Positions 1-10,260 are shown, counted from the stretch's first letter. The stretch is DNA of 64,000 nt from Maribacter halichondriae (GCF_027474825.1 NZ_CP107030.1:3106529-3170528); one strand, 5' to 3'. Translations and numbers: made by a program. Notes: generated by a model from the letters alone, not told the origin.

Positions 1-1
1 T

Positions 2-868
2 TTCTTTCTTTTCTCATGGGTCGTATTGCAAATAAGCGCCAATTGGGCGTATCAATTTATTCAGACTCATGCAATACGAATATTAACTAACATAGCAATC
101 GGGATTGTTGTTTTAGTCTTGTTTCTGCAATTGCTTGTCTATATCTATCCATTTTTTACAGATCAAGCCATATCCAAGGAAGAGCGAGGTTTTTTGTCTT
201 TCAACTACGCCACTATTTTGATTATTTTATTTTTTGTGGCAAGAATTCTGAGGCTTCAGATAATACAGAAAGAAAACCTGTTGGAAAACGAACAATTAAA
301 ACAACAGAACCTTCAGAACGAACTTACCGCACTGAAAAACCAGGTCGATCCCCATTTTTTGTTCAATTCCTTAAATTCATTGAATTCCCTGATTCGTGAT
401 AATAAGGAGGCTACGGCCTTTGTAACCAAACTATCGTTTATGTACCGTTACATTTTACAAAGCGGTGATCGAGATCTAGTTTCGGTCGAAGAAGAATTGA
501 AGTTTTTGGAAAGCTATATTTTTTTGATAAAAACGCGGTACCGAAATCGTTTTTCCATTGAAATGGATATCGATGCAGCGGATCTTGAAAAAGAAGTCCC
601 ACCATTGGCGCTGCAACTTTTAGTTGAAAACGCGGTAAAACACAACGAGATTTCGGAGTCTCATCCGTTACAGGTTAAAATCTACTCTAAGGATAATGCG
701 ATCTTTGTGGAAAATACAATTCGGCCAAGAACGACCTTGGCCGAAGGTACGGGCAACGGACTTACAAATTTGGATAAACGTTATTATTTATTGGGAAAAC
801 AAAAAATGAACGTTACCACCGAGAATAATATCTTTTGTGTAAAAATCCCTTTATTGAAAACTTCATGA
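2..868 (+). CDS. LytS/YehU-type sensor histidine kinase, 5'-truncated by window edge
   Basis: This is a membrane histidine kinase of the LytS/YehU (His_kinase, PF06580) type. The frame is open to the first bases of the window with no ATG, so the N-terminus lies upstream. Two hydrophobic segments are visible (about residues 21-43 and 61-76 counted from the TTG at 26), followed by a coiled linker. The phospho-acceptor motif QVDPHFLFNSLNSLN has its His near residue 110, and an HATPase N-box (LQLLVENAVKH) and glycine box (GNGLTNLDKRY) follow. The stop overlaps the start of the LytTR regulator as ATGA, so the two are translationally coupled. The signal sensed cannot be read from the sequence. Confidence 0.93.
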   Translation, partial: FFLFSWVVLQISANWAYQFIQTHAIRILTNIAIGIVVLVLFLQLLVYIYPFFTDQAISKEERGFLSFNYATILIILFFVARILRLQIIQKENLLENEQLKQQNLQNELTALKNQVDPHFLFNSLNSLNSLIRDNKEATAFVTKLSFMYRYILQSGDRDLVSVEEELKFLESYIFLIKTRYRNRFSIEMDIDAADLEKEVPPLALQLLVENAVKHNEISESHPLQVKIYSKDNAIFVENTIRPRTTLAEGTGNGLTNLDKRYYLLGKQKMNVTTENNIFCVKIPLLKTS

Positions 869-1626
869 AAGTACTGATCATAGAGGATGAAATTTCAGCC
901 AGCGAAAATTTGGCCTATCTCCTCGGGAATATTGACGAGACCATTGAGGTAGTAGAAGTGCTGGACTCCGTAAAGGCATCGGTGGCATACTTTGGCCAAC
1001 CTAGGGATATCGATCTCGTTTTTTCGGATATACATTTGGCTGACGGACTTTCTTTCGAAATATTCGACCAAGTAAAAATCGACTCGCCAATTATTTTTAC
1101 TACTGCCTATGATCAATATACACTCAAAGCATTCAAATTAAACAGCATCGACTATTTGTTAAAACCCATCGACGAAGAAGAACTTTCCGCAAGTCTAAAA
1201 CAGTTCAAGGGGCAAGTCAAAAGGGAAGGGTTGGTCGATGACCAAGTCACGGGTTTGCTCAACTTGATAAAAACCCAAAATAAAACTTATAAAACTACTT
1301 TTTTGGTCAGCCTTAGAGATGAGTTGATTCCCTTGCCCATCGATCAGTTGGCCTATTGCTATATTGACACGGGCGTAGTCAAGGCGAAGACACGGAATAA
1401 TCAAATATATTCGTTAGACAAAAAGTTGGAGGATGTAGAAAACGAATTGAATCCCGAAATTTTCTGTCGCGTCAACCGGCAATTCATCATCTGTAAAAAT
1501 GCCATTTCGAATATCAAATACTATTTTGGCGGAAAGCTAATTGTGAACGTGCTGCCTCCTTTTGAAGAACGCATCATAATCAGCAAGGCAAAGGCCCCTG
1601 AATTTAAGAAATGGATGGATTCTTGA
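865..1626 (+). CDS. LytTR-family DNA-binding response regulator
   Basis: This is the 253-aa response regulator partner of the kinase just upstream, whose stop it overlaps by 4 nt. The start MKVLIIEDE is chosen over an upstream in-frame ATG at 835 because the receiver fold begins there. The receiver domain covers about residues 1-120, with acidic residues near position 8, phospho-acceptor Asp55 (FSDIHLADG), Thr80 and Lys100. A LytTR DNA-binding domain follows (about 150-250) with the typical CRVNRQFIICKNAI stretch. It should regulate genes carrying paired LytTR direct repeats; no target was identified in the window. Confidence 0.95.
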   Translation: MKVLIIEDEISASENLAYLLGNIDETIEVVEVLDSVKASVAYFGQPRDIDLVFSDIHLADGLSFEIFDQVKIDSPIIFTTAYDQYTLKAFKLNSIDYLLKPIDEEELSASLKQFKGQVKREGLVDDQVTGLLNLIKTQNKTYKTTFLVSLRDELIPLPIDQLAYCYIDTGVVKAKTRNNQIYSLDKKLEDVENELNPEIFCRVNRQFIICKNAISNIKYYFGGKLIVNVLPPFEERIIISKAKAPEFKKWMDS

Positions 1627-1644
1627 TTGGTTTTTATAGCGAAT

Positions 1645-2556
1645 TCAATTCAACGTCCGAAACTCACTCGGCGAATGCCCTACCCTTTGTTTAAAGAGTC
1701 TAGTAAAATGCTGTGGATATTTAAAGCCAAGTTCATACGCTATCTCACTGACCGATTTATTGGCGTCGAATACCCTTTCTTTGGCTACTTCAATAAGTTT
1801 GTTCTGGATATTCTCCTGAGCCGATTTTCCGGTTTCCTTTTTCACAAGGTCCCCAAAATAGTTGGGTGAAAGGTGCAATCGCTCCGCAAAATAGCTTACT
1901 GAGGGCGTGCCATGTTTTTGCGGTTTATCGGATGCGAAGTATTGGGTCAGCAAATCCTTAAATTTCTCCAAGGAACCTATATTTTCAATTTCCCGTGTCA
2001 AGAATTGGCGATCGTAGAAACGTGTACAATAATCTAAAAAAAGTTCAATATTGGCCACTATCAGTTTTTTACTGTGCTTGTCAATGGTCTGTTCCAACTC
2101 GAACTGTATTTTTTCCAACAGGCTCAGGATTACCTTGCGCTCTTTGGCGGATAAGTGCAGTGCCTCATTACTTGAATAAGAGAAAAAGCTGTACCCTTCA
2201 ATTTTCCGGCCCAACTCCGTACCCAACAACAAATCGGGATGAAAAAGCAATGCATACCCTTTCGGAACAAAATCGGGATCATAACCACCGAATTCTAGAG
2301 TTTGGCTCGGGCCAACGAAGACCAGGGTTCCCTTATCGTAGTCGTAGGGTTTTCCTCCATACCTTATCTTACATCCCTTGGCATCCTTTAAAAAAATAGC
2401 ATAACAGTTAAAACGAATGCCATCGTATCCAATAATACTCTTTCCTTTCTCATCTACCTCTTTAAAATCGACGATACCCACCAAAGGATGCAAAATCTCC
2501 TTTTTTCTCAGCGCGAGGTAATTCCCCACTGTATTTATATCTAGAATGTTCTTCAT
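1645..2556 (-). CDS. AraC family transcriptional regulator
   Basis: This 303-aa cytoplasmic regulator has an N-terminal cupin-like sensing region (about 1-190) and a C-terminal AraC/XylS double helix-turn-helix (about 200-300). The second HTH shows the classic signature VSEIAYELGFKYPQHFTRLFKQRVGHSPSEFR. Proteins of this arrangement in Bacteroidota often control neighbouring oxidoreductase or NTF2-like genes, so the divergent genes starting at 2740 are plausible targets; this is inference from position. The gene is convergent with the LytTR regulator, with an 18-nt gap between the stops. Confidence 0.93.
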   Translation of the reverse strand: MKNILDINTVGNYLALRKKEILHPLVGIVDFKEVDEKGKSIIGYDGIRFNCYAIFLKDAKGCKIRYGGKPYDYDKGTLVFVGPSQTLEFGGYDPDFVPKGYALLFHPDLLLGTELGRKIEGYSFFSYSSNEALHLSAKERKVILSLLEKIQFELEQTIDKHSKKLIVANIELFLDYCTRFYDRQFLTREIENIGSLEKFKDLLTQYFASDKPQKHGTPSVSYFAERLHLSPNYFGDLVKKETGKSAQENIQNKLIEVAKERVFDANKSVSEIAYELGFKYPQHFTRLFKQRVGHSPSEFRTLN

Positions 2557-2682
2557 GGGTTATTCTAATTTTTCGTTAAAGATAAGCCATTGATTATCGG
2601 TAAATCAAGCAGCTTTTCTGAATTCAGTAATAATGGTTGGTAAATCCGTAATCCGGGTAGGTGCATTGCAAATAATGGTTCA

Positions 2683-2690
2683 TATTTTTG
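2683..2690 (+). promoter_or_regulatory. candidate -7 box (TATTTTTG) upstream of the NTF2-like gene pair
   Basis: TATTTTTG matches the Bacteroidota -7 consensus TAnnTTTG and lies 50 nt upstream of the ATG at 2740. A TTG that could be the -33 element is at 2666-2668, but the 14-nt spacer is short, so this is only a candidate. Confidence 0.35.
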
Positions 2691-2739
2691 AAAAACCGGA
2701 ACTGAAATACTAATTATCATCCAATAAATAATAATCGAA

Positions 2740-3192
2740 ATGAGAACATTGCTAATCGGAATCTTTTTAATCGCACTAGGCACCAGATCCTTCGCTCAAG
2801 ATGCCACTATCGAACAAGAAATCAAGGAACTTTCCAAAGCGAAATGGCAATGGATGGCAGACAAGGATGTGGACAAACTTGCAGACCTATTTCATGACAA
2901 GTCCCGATTCGTACACATGAGCGGGTCTTGGAAAAAAGACAGGGAATTGGAAATCATTGAAACAGGAAGTATTTGGTACAAAAAGGCCGATGTACAAGAT
3001 GTTGTTGTAGAAGTTTTTAGCGATGATACTGTTGTCCTTTGGAACCGAATTACGTTAATGGCCCATGTTCGTGGCAATGATGTATCCAATGAATTTACGG
3101 TAACCGAATTCTATAAAAAAGAAGGGGATTATTGGAAATTGTTAAACCTAACGTTCAGCAGCGTTCGCGACACCCATGAAATTGCTCATTAA
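2740..3192 (+). CDS. secreted NTF2-like (DUF4440/SnoaL-type) protein, copy 1
   Basis: A 150-aa protein with a clear SPI signal peptide (about residues 1-19, ending FAQ), followed by a cone-fold NTF2-like domain with the DUF4440 pattern: a helical start (EIKELSKAKWQWMADKD), then LADLFHDKSRFVHMSG and a C-terminal WKLLNLTFSSV strand. Such small periplasmic proteins may bind or isomerise small hydrophobic ligands; the substrate is unknown. It is followed at once by a close paralog (about 60-70% identical by eye), so the pair arose by tandem duplication. Probably co-transcribed with the flavodoxin downstream. Confidence 0.85.
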   Translation: MRTLLIGIFLIALGTRSFAQDATIEQEIKELSKAKWQWMADKDVDKLADLFHDKSRFVHMSGSWKKDRELEIIETGSIWYKKADVQDVVVEVFSDDTVVLWNRITLMAHVRGNDVSNEFTVTEFYKKEGDYWKLLNLTFSSVRDTHEIAH

Positions 3193-3211
3193 TTCATCAA
3201 TATATTATACC

Positions 3212-3658
3212 ATGCACAAAAGAATAATTATTGTCTCTTTATTTTTTCTTTTCATCGGGCAAGTTGTCTTGGCTCAATCCGCGGACATAGAAAATGAAAT
3301 TACCGAACTCTCCAAGCAAAAATGGCAGTGGATGGCCGATAAAAATACGGATAAGCTAGCCGAACTTTTTCATGACAAGGCCAAATTCGTCCACATGGGT
3401 GGTACTTGGGGCAAAGACCGTGAGGTCGATATCATCAGAAGCGGTGGTATCCATTATAAAAAAGCCGATGTTCATGAAATCATGGTGGAAGTTTTAAATG
3501 AAAACACCGTTATTCTTTGGAACCGGATTACCTTGCTTGCCGCCGTTGGACCTAATGAAGTGACCAACCCTTTTATGGTAACCGAGGTCTATGTAAAAGA
3601 GGAGAATAATTGGAAATTGGCCGATTTGACATTTAGTAAATTATTGACAAGGGAATAA
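3212..3658 (+). CDS. secreted NTF2-like (DUF4440/SnoaL-type) protein, copy 2
   Basis: A 148-aa paralog of the preceding gene. I place the start at the ATG at 3212, which gives a normal signal peptide (MHKRIIIVSLFFLFIG...LAQ) and no overlap; the open frame extends upstream to an ATG at 3176 that would overlap copy 1. Core motifs are shared with copy 1: ELSKQKWQWMADKNTDKLAE, FHDKAKFVHMGGTW and TVILWNRITLL. Likely exported to the periplasm. The two copies may form a heterodimer, since NTF2 folds often dimerise, but that is inference. Confidence 0.85.
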   Translation: MHKRIIIVSLFFLFIGQVVLAQSADIENEITELSKQKWQWMADKNTDKLAELFHDKAKFVHMGGTWGKDREVDIIRSGGIHYKKADVHEIMVEVLNENTVILWNRITLLAAVGPNEVTNPFMVTEVYVKEENNWKLADLTFSKLLTRE

Positions 3659-3673
3659 AAAAATCTCGGAACT

Positions 3674-4291
3674 ATGCCCAAATGGGTAACACATGTTCTT
3701 TTGATTTTAGCCTGTCTGTTCGGTCACAATACCAATGGTCAGGTGGAACAGCATGCCGCTTTGGTTTCTGAAAAAACCTTGATCATCTATCTCTCCCGAA
3801 CAAACAACACAAAAGTCATTGCAGAAATAATCCAAACAGAAGTAGGCGGCGATTTGGTAGCCCTGGAACTGGAAACCCCCTATCCAGAAGATTATGATGC
3901 CATCGTAAAGCAAGTGGCCGAGGAAAATGAAACGGGATTCTTACCACCGCTGAAAACTAGTATTGACATTTCGAGATATGATACGATTTTCTTGGGATTC
4001 CCGACTTGGGGCATGCAGTTGCCCCCACCTTTGAAAAGTTTTTTGTCAGCTCATGATTTGAGCGGTAAAACTATCATTCCGTTCAACACCCATGCGGGAT
4101 ACGGAGTTGGAAGTGGATTCAAAACTACCGAAGAACTATGTAAAGGTTGTTCAATTTTAAAAGGTTTTTCCATAAGGGGAGGTATTGAACGTGATGGTAT
4201 TTATTTGGTCATAAAAGGAGAAAAGAAAATGGAGGCCACGTTGGCAATAAAGTCTTGGTTGAAGCAAGTCAACATCCAAACCCTCAATTAA
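3674..4291 (+). CDS. exported flavodoxin-like protein
   Basis: A 205-aa protein with an N-terminal signal-peptide-like segment (about 1-23, ending NGQ) followed by a flavodoxin fold of the Flavodoxin_4 type. The FMN phosphate loop SRTNNTKVIAEII sits near residue 42, and FLGFPTWGMQLPPPLKSFL is the 50s-type flavin contact loop. Periplasmic flavodoxins are uncommon, but in Bacteroidota this family is often predicted to be exported. It lies 15 nt after the NTF2-like pair and just upstream of a molybdenum hydroxylase, so a redox partner role is possible but unproven. Confidence 0.85.
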   Translation: MPKWVTHVLLILACLFGHNTNGQVEQHAALVSEKTLIIYLSRTNNTKVIAEIIQTEVGGDLVALELETPYPEDYDAIVKQVAEENETGFLPPLKTSIDISRYDTIFLGFPTWGMQLPPPLKSFLSAHDLSGKTIIPFNTHAGYGVGSGFKTTEELCKGCSILKGFSIRGGIERDGIYLVIKGEKKMEATLAIKSWLKQVNIQTLN

Positions 4292-4308
4292 TAAAACGCA
4301 AAACTTTA

Positions 4309-4347
4309 ACACAATTTGTGAAAAATTGTTTGAATTGTGTCTTTTTA
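4309..4347 (+). terminator. A/T-rich inverted repeat followed by T-run, possible terminator
   Basis: The arms ACACAATT (4309-4316) and AATTGTGT (4333-4340) are exactly complementary and are followed by CTTTTTA. It sits 18 nt after the flavodoxin stop, consistent with a weak intrinsic terminator. It could also be an operator for the oxidoreductase operon. Confidence 0.4.
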
Positions 4348-4399
4348 GGCATATGAAAATTCAGTAACTTCATCACAATCATTTATATACACTATAATC

Positions 4400-4864
4400 A
4401 TGGCAACATTCAATCTAAAAATCAACGGAAAAACCCAGGAAGTCGATGTCAACCCGAACACACCCATGCTCTGGGTATTGCGGGATCATCTGAAACTGGT
4501 TGGAACAAAATACGGCTGTGGCATCGCACAGTGCGGCGCGTGTACGGTGCATTTGGACGGTGTGGCTGTTCGGGCATGTATGACGACCATATCGGCCGTT
4601 GGCAATCAAGAAGTCACCACGATTGAGGGACTTTCGGAGAACGCCGACCACCCGGTGCAAAAAGCATGGTTGGAGGTCGATGTACCCCAATGTGGCTATT
4701 GCCAAGCAGGGCAAATTATGACCGCGGCGGCTTTTTTGGAAAAGAACTCGAATCCTTCCGATTCGGAAATCGAGATGGCGATGAACGGCAATATCTGCCG
4801 ATGTGGTACGTATACACGTATCAAAAAAGCGGTGAAAATCGCCGCTAAAACGGCCAATGTGTGA
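4400..4864 (+). CDS. iorA: 2x[2Fe-2S] small subunit of isoquinoline 1-oxidoreductase-type molybdenum hydroxylase
   Basis: This 154-aa protein is the iron-sulfur subunit of a xanthine-oxidase-family hydroxylase. The plant-type [2Fe-2S] domain has Cys40, Cys45, Cys48 and Cys60 ([17 protein letters not shown]). The helical second cluster domain has Cys98, Cys101, Cys133 and Cys135 ([11 protein letters not shown] and [12 protein letters not shown]). It passes electrons from the molybdopterin cytosine dinucleotide subunit encoded downstream. There is no FAD subunit, which is typical of the two-subunit IorAB class, where electrons go on to cytochromes or other membrane carriers. One small-subunit gene is followed by three large-subunit genes, so it may be shared. 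Confidence 0.95.
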   Translation: MATFNLKINGKTQEVDVNPNTPMLWVLRDHLKLVGTKYGCGIAQCGACTVHLDGVAVRACMTTISAVGNQEVTTIEGLSENADHPVQKAWLEVDVPQCGYCQAGQIMTAAAFLEKNSNPSDSEIEMAMNGNICRCGTYTRIKKAVKIAAKTANV

Positions 4865-4924
4865 TTGAAGTAGTGGATAATTGTTCCTGCTTTATGAATA
4901 CTGAAAAAACTACAAAAGACTACA

Positions 4925-7176
4925 ATGACCCTGATTAAAACATCCATAGGTAGACGTTCCTTTTTAAAGTCAACGGCATTGGCGGGTGGGGGCATGATGC
5001 TCGGTTTTAATTGGCTCGCTTCGTGCAAGGGCAAAACAGAGGAAGAAATCTTGGCAATGCCCAAAGAGTGGTTCGAAATCAATTCCTATTTGAAAATCGG
5101 AGATAACGGTGTGGTTACCATTTATACTCCAAATCCCGAATTCGGACAAAACATCCGAACTTCAATGCCCATGTTGGTTGCGGAGGAGTTGGATGTGGAT
5201 TGGGAAAACGTCATAGTTGAACAAGCGCCCTATCACGCAGAAAAGTATGGCTTTCAATTTACGGGCGGAAGTCAAGGAATTAGAGCCAGATGGGAACCCC
5301 TTCGTATGGCAGGAGCATCCGCCAGACAGATGTTGCGGGAAGCAGCTGCACAAACATGGCAAGTGCCTTTAGAAGAAATTACCACAGTAGATGGGGTGTT
5401 GCATCATAAGACCACTAAAAATTCAGCGGGATATGGTGAAATGGCCTCAGCAGCAGCAAAGTTGACCGTTCCTGAAGAAGTGCAACTTAAAGAAGTCAAA
5501 GACTTTAAAATAATTGGTAAGTCCCGAAAGAATGTAGATGCAAAGGATATCGTGAGAGGTAAACCCATGTTCGGATCTGATTATCGTACAGAAGGCATGC
5601 TGATCGCCATGATCGAACACCCACCTGCCTTCGGAATGACCTTGGAATCCGTCGATGATGCGGAAGCCAAAGCAATGCCCGGTATAAAAGATGTTGTTAC
5701 GATAAAAAGTTTTAAGGAAGGATTCGAAAAAGGAGGTTTTGATACGAATGCCTTTCCTGAATTGGTAGCGATAGTTGGCAATTCCTCTTGGGAGGTAATG
5801 CAGGCCAAAAAGAAGTTAAAAGTAGCGTGGAAACCCATCACCGGCTATTCCGAGACGATTGCCGGTTTTAGGGGGAAAGAAACAAAGAATATTCCCGCAG
5901 GTTTGGAGTCTACAACCACCCACCAAACTAAAATGGCGGAACTTGCCGGTAAACCGGGAAAAATTGTTCGTAAGGACGGTACCCCCGAAGCAGCTTTCAA
6001 GAATGCCGCAAAAATTATCGAAAGTAGCTATTCCGCACCTTTCCTAGCGCACAACTCCATGGAGCCGTTAAACGCGTTTGCCCATGTAGAAGGCGATAAG
6101 GTTAAGATTGCGGCACCGATACAGATACCTTCTTTAATTATACCGACCCTGGCCAGCAGCCTTGGAATTCCTGCAGAAAATATTGATATGGAATTACCCC
6201 GAATGGGCGGTGGTTTCGGTCGTAAGGCATACGCCCACTATGTGGTGGAAGCTGCATTGATCTCTCAAAAAGTGAATGCTCCCATTAAGTTGATGTATAC
6301 TCGTGAGGACGATATGACCAACGGTATTTATCGTCCGACCTATCAAGCTACCTATCGGGCTGCTTTAGATGAGCATAACAATTTGACGGCACTTCATATT
6401 AAAGCGGGAGGTATCCCTGAAAGTCCTTTGTTCGCCAATCGTTTTCCGGCCGGGGCTTTGGATAACTATATGGCCCAAGAATGGTCCATTGATTCGAATA
6501 TTACGATTGGTGCATTCCGTGCACCCCGCTCCAATTTTATGGCCGGGGCGGAACAATCTTTTCTGGATGAAGTTGCTGAGGCGGCAGGGAGGATCCTATT
6601 CAATTTCGATTGGACTTATTGAAAAGGGCAAAAGATAATCCCGTTGGAGAACAGAACGATTACGATGCAGAAAGGTATGCCGGAGTTTTGGAATTGCTTC
6701 AAGAAAAAGCAGTTACGGGGCAAAACGATTCTAATGTACATAGGGGAATTTCTGCATATTTCTGTCATAATTCGTATGCTGCCCATGCCTTGGATCTGAC
6801 AATTGAAGATGGCAAACCAGTTGTACAAAAAGTGGTTTGTGCCATTGATTGCGGGGTTGTCGTGAATCCTGATGCGGCAAAAAATATGGCAGAAGGAGCA
6901 ATTATCGATGGTATTGGTAATGCCTTTTATGGGGAATTGACTTTTGAGGATGGTATGCCCCAAAAAAATAATTTCCATCAATATCGAATGATTCGAATGA
7001 GCGAAGCCCCTAAAGAGATCGATGTGCACTTTGTGCAAAATGAGATCGATCCGACCGGAATGGGAGAACCTCCATTTCCTCCAATTTTCGGTGCGGTGGC
7101 GAATGCGATGTTCAAAGCTACGGGAAAACGACATTATCATCAACCGTTCGTTTCCGTGAAACAAATAATAGGATAA
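4925..7176 (+). CDS. iorB: molybdopterin-binding large subunit (IorB-like), copy 1, split by one frameshift
   Basis: Large catalytic subunit of the IorAB-type hydroxylase, about 750 aa once a one-base gap near 6597-6602 is closed. The N-terminus carries a Tat motif (IGRRSFLKSTALAGGG) and a lipobox-like LASC, so it is likely exported folded with its partner. The cofactor motif MGGGFGRK lies near residue 427 and the C-terminal catalytic Glu is in GMGEPPFPPIFGAVANA. The first frame ends at 6622 and the second runs on to 7176; copy 2 shows the uninterrupted sequence AAGKDPIEFRLELF at this point, so exactly one base is missing. I read this as intact in the organism, though a true mutation is possible. 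Confidence 0.88.
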
Positions 7177-7214
7177 TTGAAAAAAAACAGGTCTAACCTT
7201 TAAATAGTATTCCA

Positions 7215-9415
7215 ATGACACTCATAAGAACAAAAATAGGAAGACGCTCCTTCATTAGAACATCAACCCTCGCCGGTGGCGGTATGATGCTCGGCTTTAG
7301 CTGGCTGGCCTCATGCAAGGGCAAGACGGAAGAACAAGTGATGCAAATGCCGAAGGAATGGTTCGATATCAACGGTTTTTTAAAGGTCGGAGACAACGGC
7401 ATGGTCACTATCATGTCGCCCAACCCTGAAATCGGACAGAATGTAAAAACGGCTATGCCCATGATCGTGGCCGAAGAATTGGATGTCGCTTGGAAAGATG
7501 TCCTCGTAGAACAGGCACCATTGAACACCGATATCTTCACAAGACAATTGGCGGGGGAAGCCAATCCATCCGTCAGGGGTGGGAAGGCCTTCGCATGGCC
7601 GGAGCTACGGCACGGCATATGTTGATTGCGGCTGCTGCCGAGGCTTGGCAAGTACCTGCTTCGGAGATTACGACGGAGTCCGGCATGTTGTACCATAAGG
7701 CGACCGATAAGTCCGCCGGTTACGGTGAAATGGCATCGGCCGCTGCAAAGATGTCCGTTCCTGAAGAGGTTGAGTTAAAGGAAACAAAAGATTTCAAAAT
7801 CATAGGTACCGATCAATTGAACGTAGACGGACCGAAAATAGTAACGGGAAAACCTTTGTTCGGTTTGGATATACAGGAGGAAGGGATGCTCACCGCGATG
7901 ATTGTTCATCCAACGGCATTTGGTATGAAATACAATTCGATGGATGCCGAATCGGTCAAATCTATGCCCGGAATTAAGGATGTATTTCCTATTGATGTTT
8001 ATCCTGAAGGGGTTGAAAAGCAATGGTCCGATGGAGGCGGAATTCCAAAGTTGGTAGCCATAGTCGGCGAAAGCACTTGGCAATGTATGCAGGCGAAAAA
8101 AGCTTTAAAGGTAACATGGGAAGAAGATTCGATGCTCGAAAGTAGTGCATACCATGAGGAGGCTTTAGAGAAGTTGTTGAGTACTGCTCCTAAAGAAGCC
8201 GCTCGAAAGGATGGTGATGTGAATGCAGCTTTTAAAAAAGCGGCAAAGGTCGTAGAAAGTACGTACAGTGCTCCGTTCTTGGCCCATAATACGATGGAGC
8301 CGATGAATTTTTTCGCGAATGTAACCTCCGAAAAAGCGGAACTTAAAGGACCAGTTCAAACTCCGGAGTTTCTTGAAAAATCGTTGGCATCAAGATTGGA
8401 CATGCCCGTTGAAAAAATCGATATCATGATGACCCGTATGGGTGGAGGATTTGGTCGTCGTCTTTATGGACATTTTGGCGTAGAGGCAGCCGTGATTTCC
8501 CAAAAAATGCAAGCTCCGATAAAATTGGTCTATACCCGCGAAGATGATATGACCCAAGGTACCTATCGCCCAGCGTATAAAGTTCACTACAAAGCAGGTC
8601 TGGATGAAAAAGGTAATTTGATAGCTTGGCACGTAAGAGGCGCGGGAACGAATGATGATCTAGTATTTGAAAACCGTTTTCCTGCGGGTGCTGTTGACAA
8701 TTACTTGGCCGAAAAACATGCATTGCAAACCAATGTTACCACAGGTGCTTGGCGCGCTCCGCGGTCAAATTTCATTGCTGGTGCCGAGCAATCCTTTATG
8801 GATGAGGTCGCTGAGGCAGCTGGAAAAGATCCAATTGAATTCCGATTAGAGCTGTTTGAACGTGCTATCAATAATCCGGTAGGCGATCCAGAGAAAAACG
8901 ATTACGATCCAGAGCGTTATGCGGGCGTATTGAAGCTGGTGAAAGAAAAATCCGGTTGGGCCACTGGAAATAACGAAAACCGGGGTGTATCGGCATACTA
9001 TTGTCACAACTCATATGTAGCCCAGGTTCTTGATTTGAAAATGGACGGTAACAAACCCATGGTTCAAAAGGTATGGTGCGCGGTGGACTGCGGCATTGTT
9101 ATAAACCCCTTAAGTGCCAAAAACCAAATCGAAGGAGGTATTATTGATGGGGTAGGTCACACGACATATAGCCAATTGACATTTAAGGACGGTGTACCGG
9201 AGCAAACGAATTTCGATACCTATCATTTAATTCGTAACAATGAGGCGCCCAAAGAAATCGAATCCTTCTTTGTGGACAACGGCATCGACCCAACAGGATT
9301 AGGCGAACCATCATTGCCTCCAATATCAGGGGCCTTGGCCAATGCCATGTACAAGGCAACCGGTCGTAGGTATTATAGCCAACCTTATATATCAGATAGG
9401 CCTGTTGTCGGGTAG
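7215..9415 (+). CDS. iorB: molybdopterin-binding large subunit (IorB-like), copy 2, split by one frameshift
   Basis: Second large subunit, about 733 aa after repair. The N-terminus again has a Tat motif (IGRRSFIRTSTLAGGG) and LASC. The frame breaks in a run of five G at 7553-7557; a sixth G restores RQLAGGSQSIRQGWEGLRMAGATAR, which matches copy 1. Downstream, MGGGFGRRLYGHFGVEAAVI and the C-terminal GLGEPSLPPISGALANAMYKATGRR are complete. It is clearly paralogous to copy 1 but well diverged, suggesting different substrates rather than a recent duplication. It shares the operon with the single small subunit. Confidence 0.88.
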
Positions 9416-9452
9416 AACTGTATTTTCGAACATGAATTTTTGTTTCTGACCA

Positions 9453-10163
9453 ATGTCCATTGAAAAAATTAAAGTCGGCAGACAATCTTTTTTAAAAAGT
9501 TCGGCTTTGGCCGGAGGTGGCTTGATGTTAAGTTTTAATTGGTTGACCTCTTGCAAAATGACACCGAAGGAAGTATCTGCTTTGCCTAAGGAATGGATTG
9601 GAACTTTTGGACCACGCGAAAAAGAATCCCGTGGGGGGAAGACAAAGATTATGATGCGGAACGTTATGCCGGAGTTTTAAAATTGGTAAAAGAAAAATCC
9701 AATTGGGACAATGGAGACGCCGATAGTAAGCGTGGGGGTGTCAGCCTATTTCTGCCATAATTCGTACGCAGCACAAGTCGTTGATATGCGGTGGGAGGAT
9801 AATCGACCGATCATCGATAGGGTTACTTGCGCCATTGACTGTGGTATTGTGGTCAACCCAGATGCGGCGGTCAATTTATGCGAGGGCGGAATTGTAGATG
9901 GTATTGGAAACGCCTTTTATGGAGAATTGACCTTTAAAGAGGGTGTACCCCAAAAGAATAATTTTGATAGCTATCGCATGATTCGTATGAGCGAATCACC
10001 CAGGATTATCGATGTACATTTCGTAGAGAACAATATAGACCCTACCGGTCTGGGCGAACCTACCTTTCCGCCCATTTTCGCAGCTATTGCCAATGCGTTA
10101 TATAAAACAACTGGTAAGCGGCATTATCATCAGCCTTATCTTACCGAAAAGGTGATGGGGTAG
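9453..10163 (+). pseudogene. IorB-like copy 3, internal-deletion remnant
   Basis: A third large-subunit gene reduced to its two ends. The start encodes a Tat-like signal with a degraded pair (VGRQSFLKSSALAGGG), a TSC lipobox and PKEW, then jumps directly to sequence equivalent to LELFERA-NNPVG near the C-terminal third of copies 1 and 2. A stop then results from six G at 9633-9638 where five would keep frame. From about 9645 on, DYDAERYAGVLKLVKEKS through GLGEPTFPPIFAAIANALYKTTGKR is intact to the stop at 10163. About 1.5 kb encoding most of the cofactor-binding domain is missing. Either a genuine deletion or a misassembly between tandem paralogs could explain it. Confidence 0.8.
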
Positions 10164-10260
10164 ACAGTTTCAATTTTTTTTATTCAATTCTAAATCTTTT
10201 ACTACATTAGATAATTACCAAATGACCTAATTTGGTGTACTCTTAAATGTATAAATTCCA

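Noticed and set aside
1627..1869. Open reading frame on the plus strand opposite the AraC gene
   Set aside because: It is a shadow of the AraC coding sequence and shows no independent protein features.
9453..10163. A functional third oxidoreductase large subunit
   Set aside because: About 1.5 kb encoding the cofactor-binding core is absent, so it cannot be functional as read, even after correcting the one-base break.
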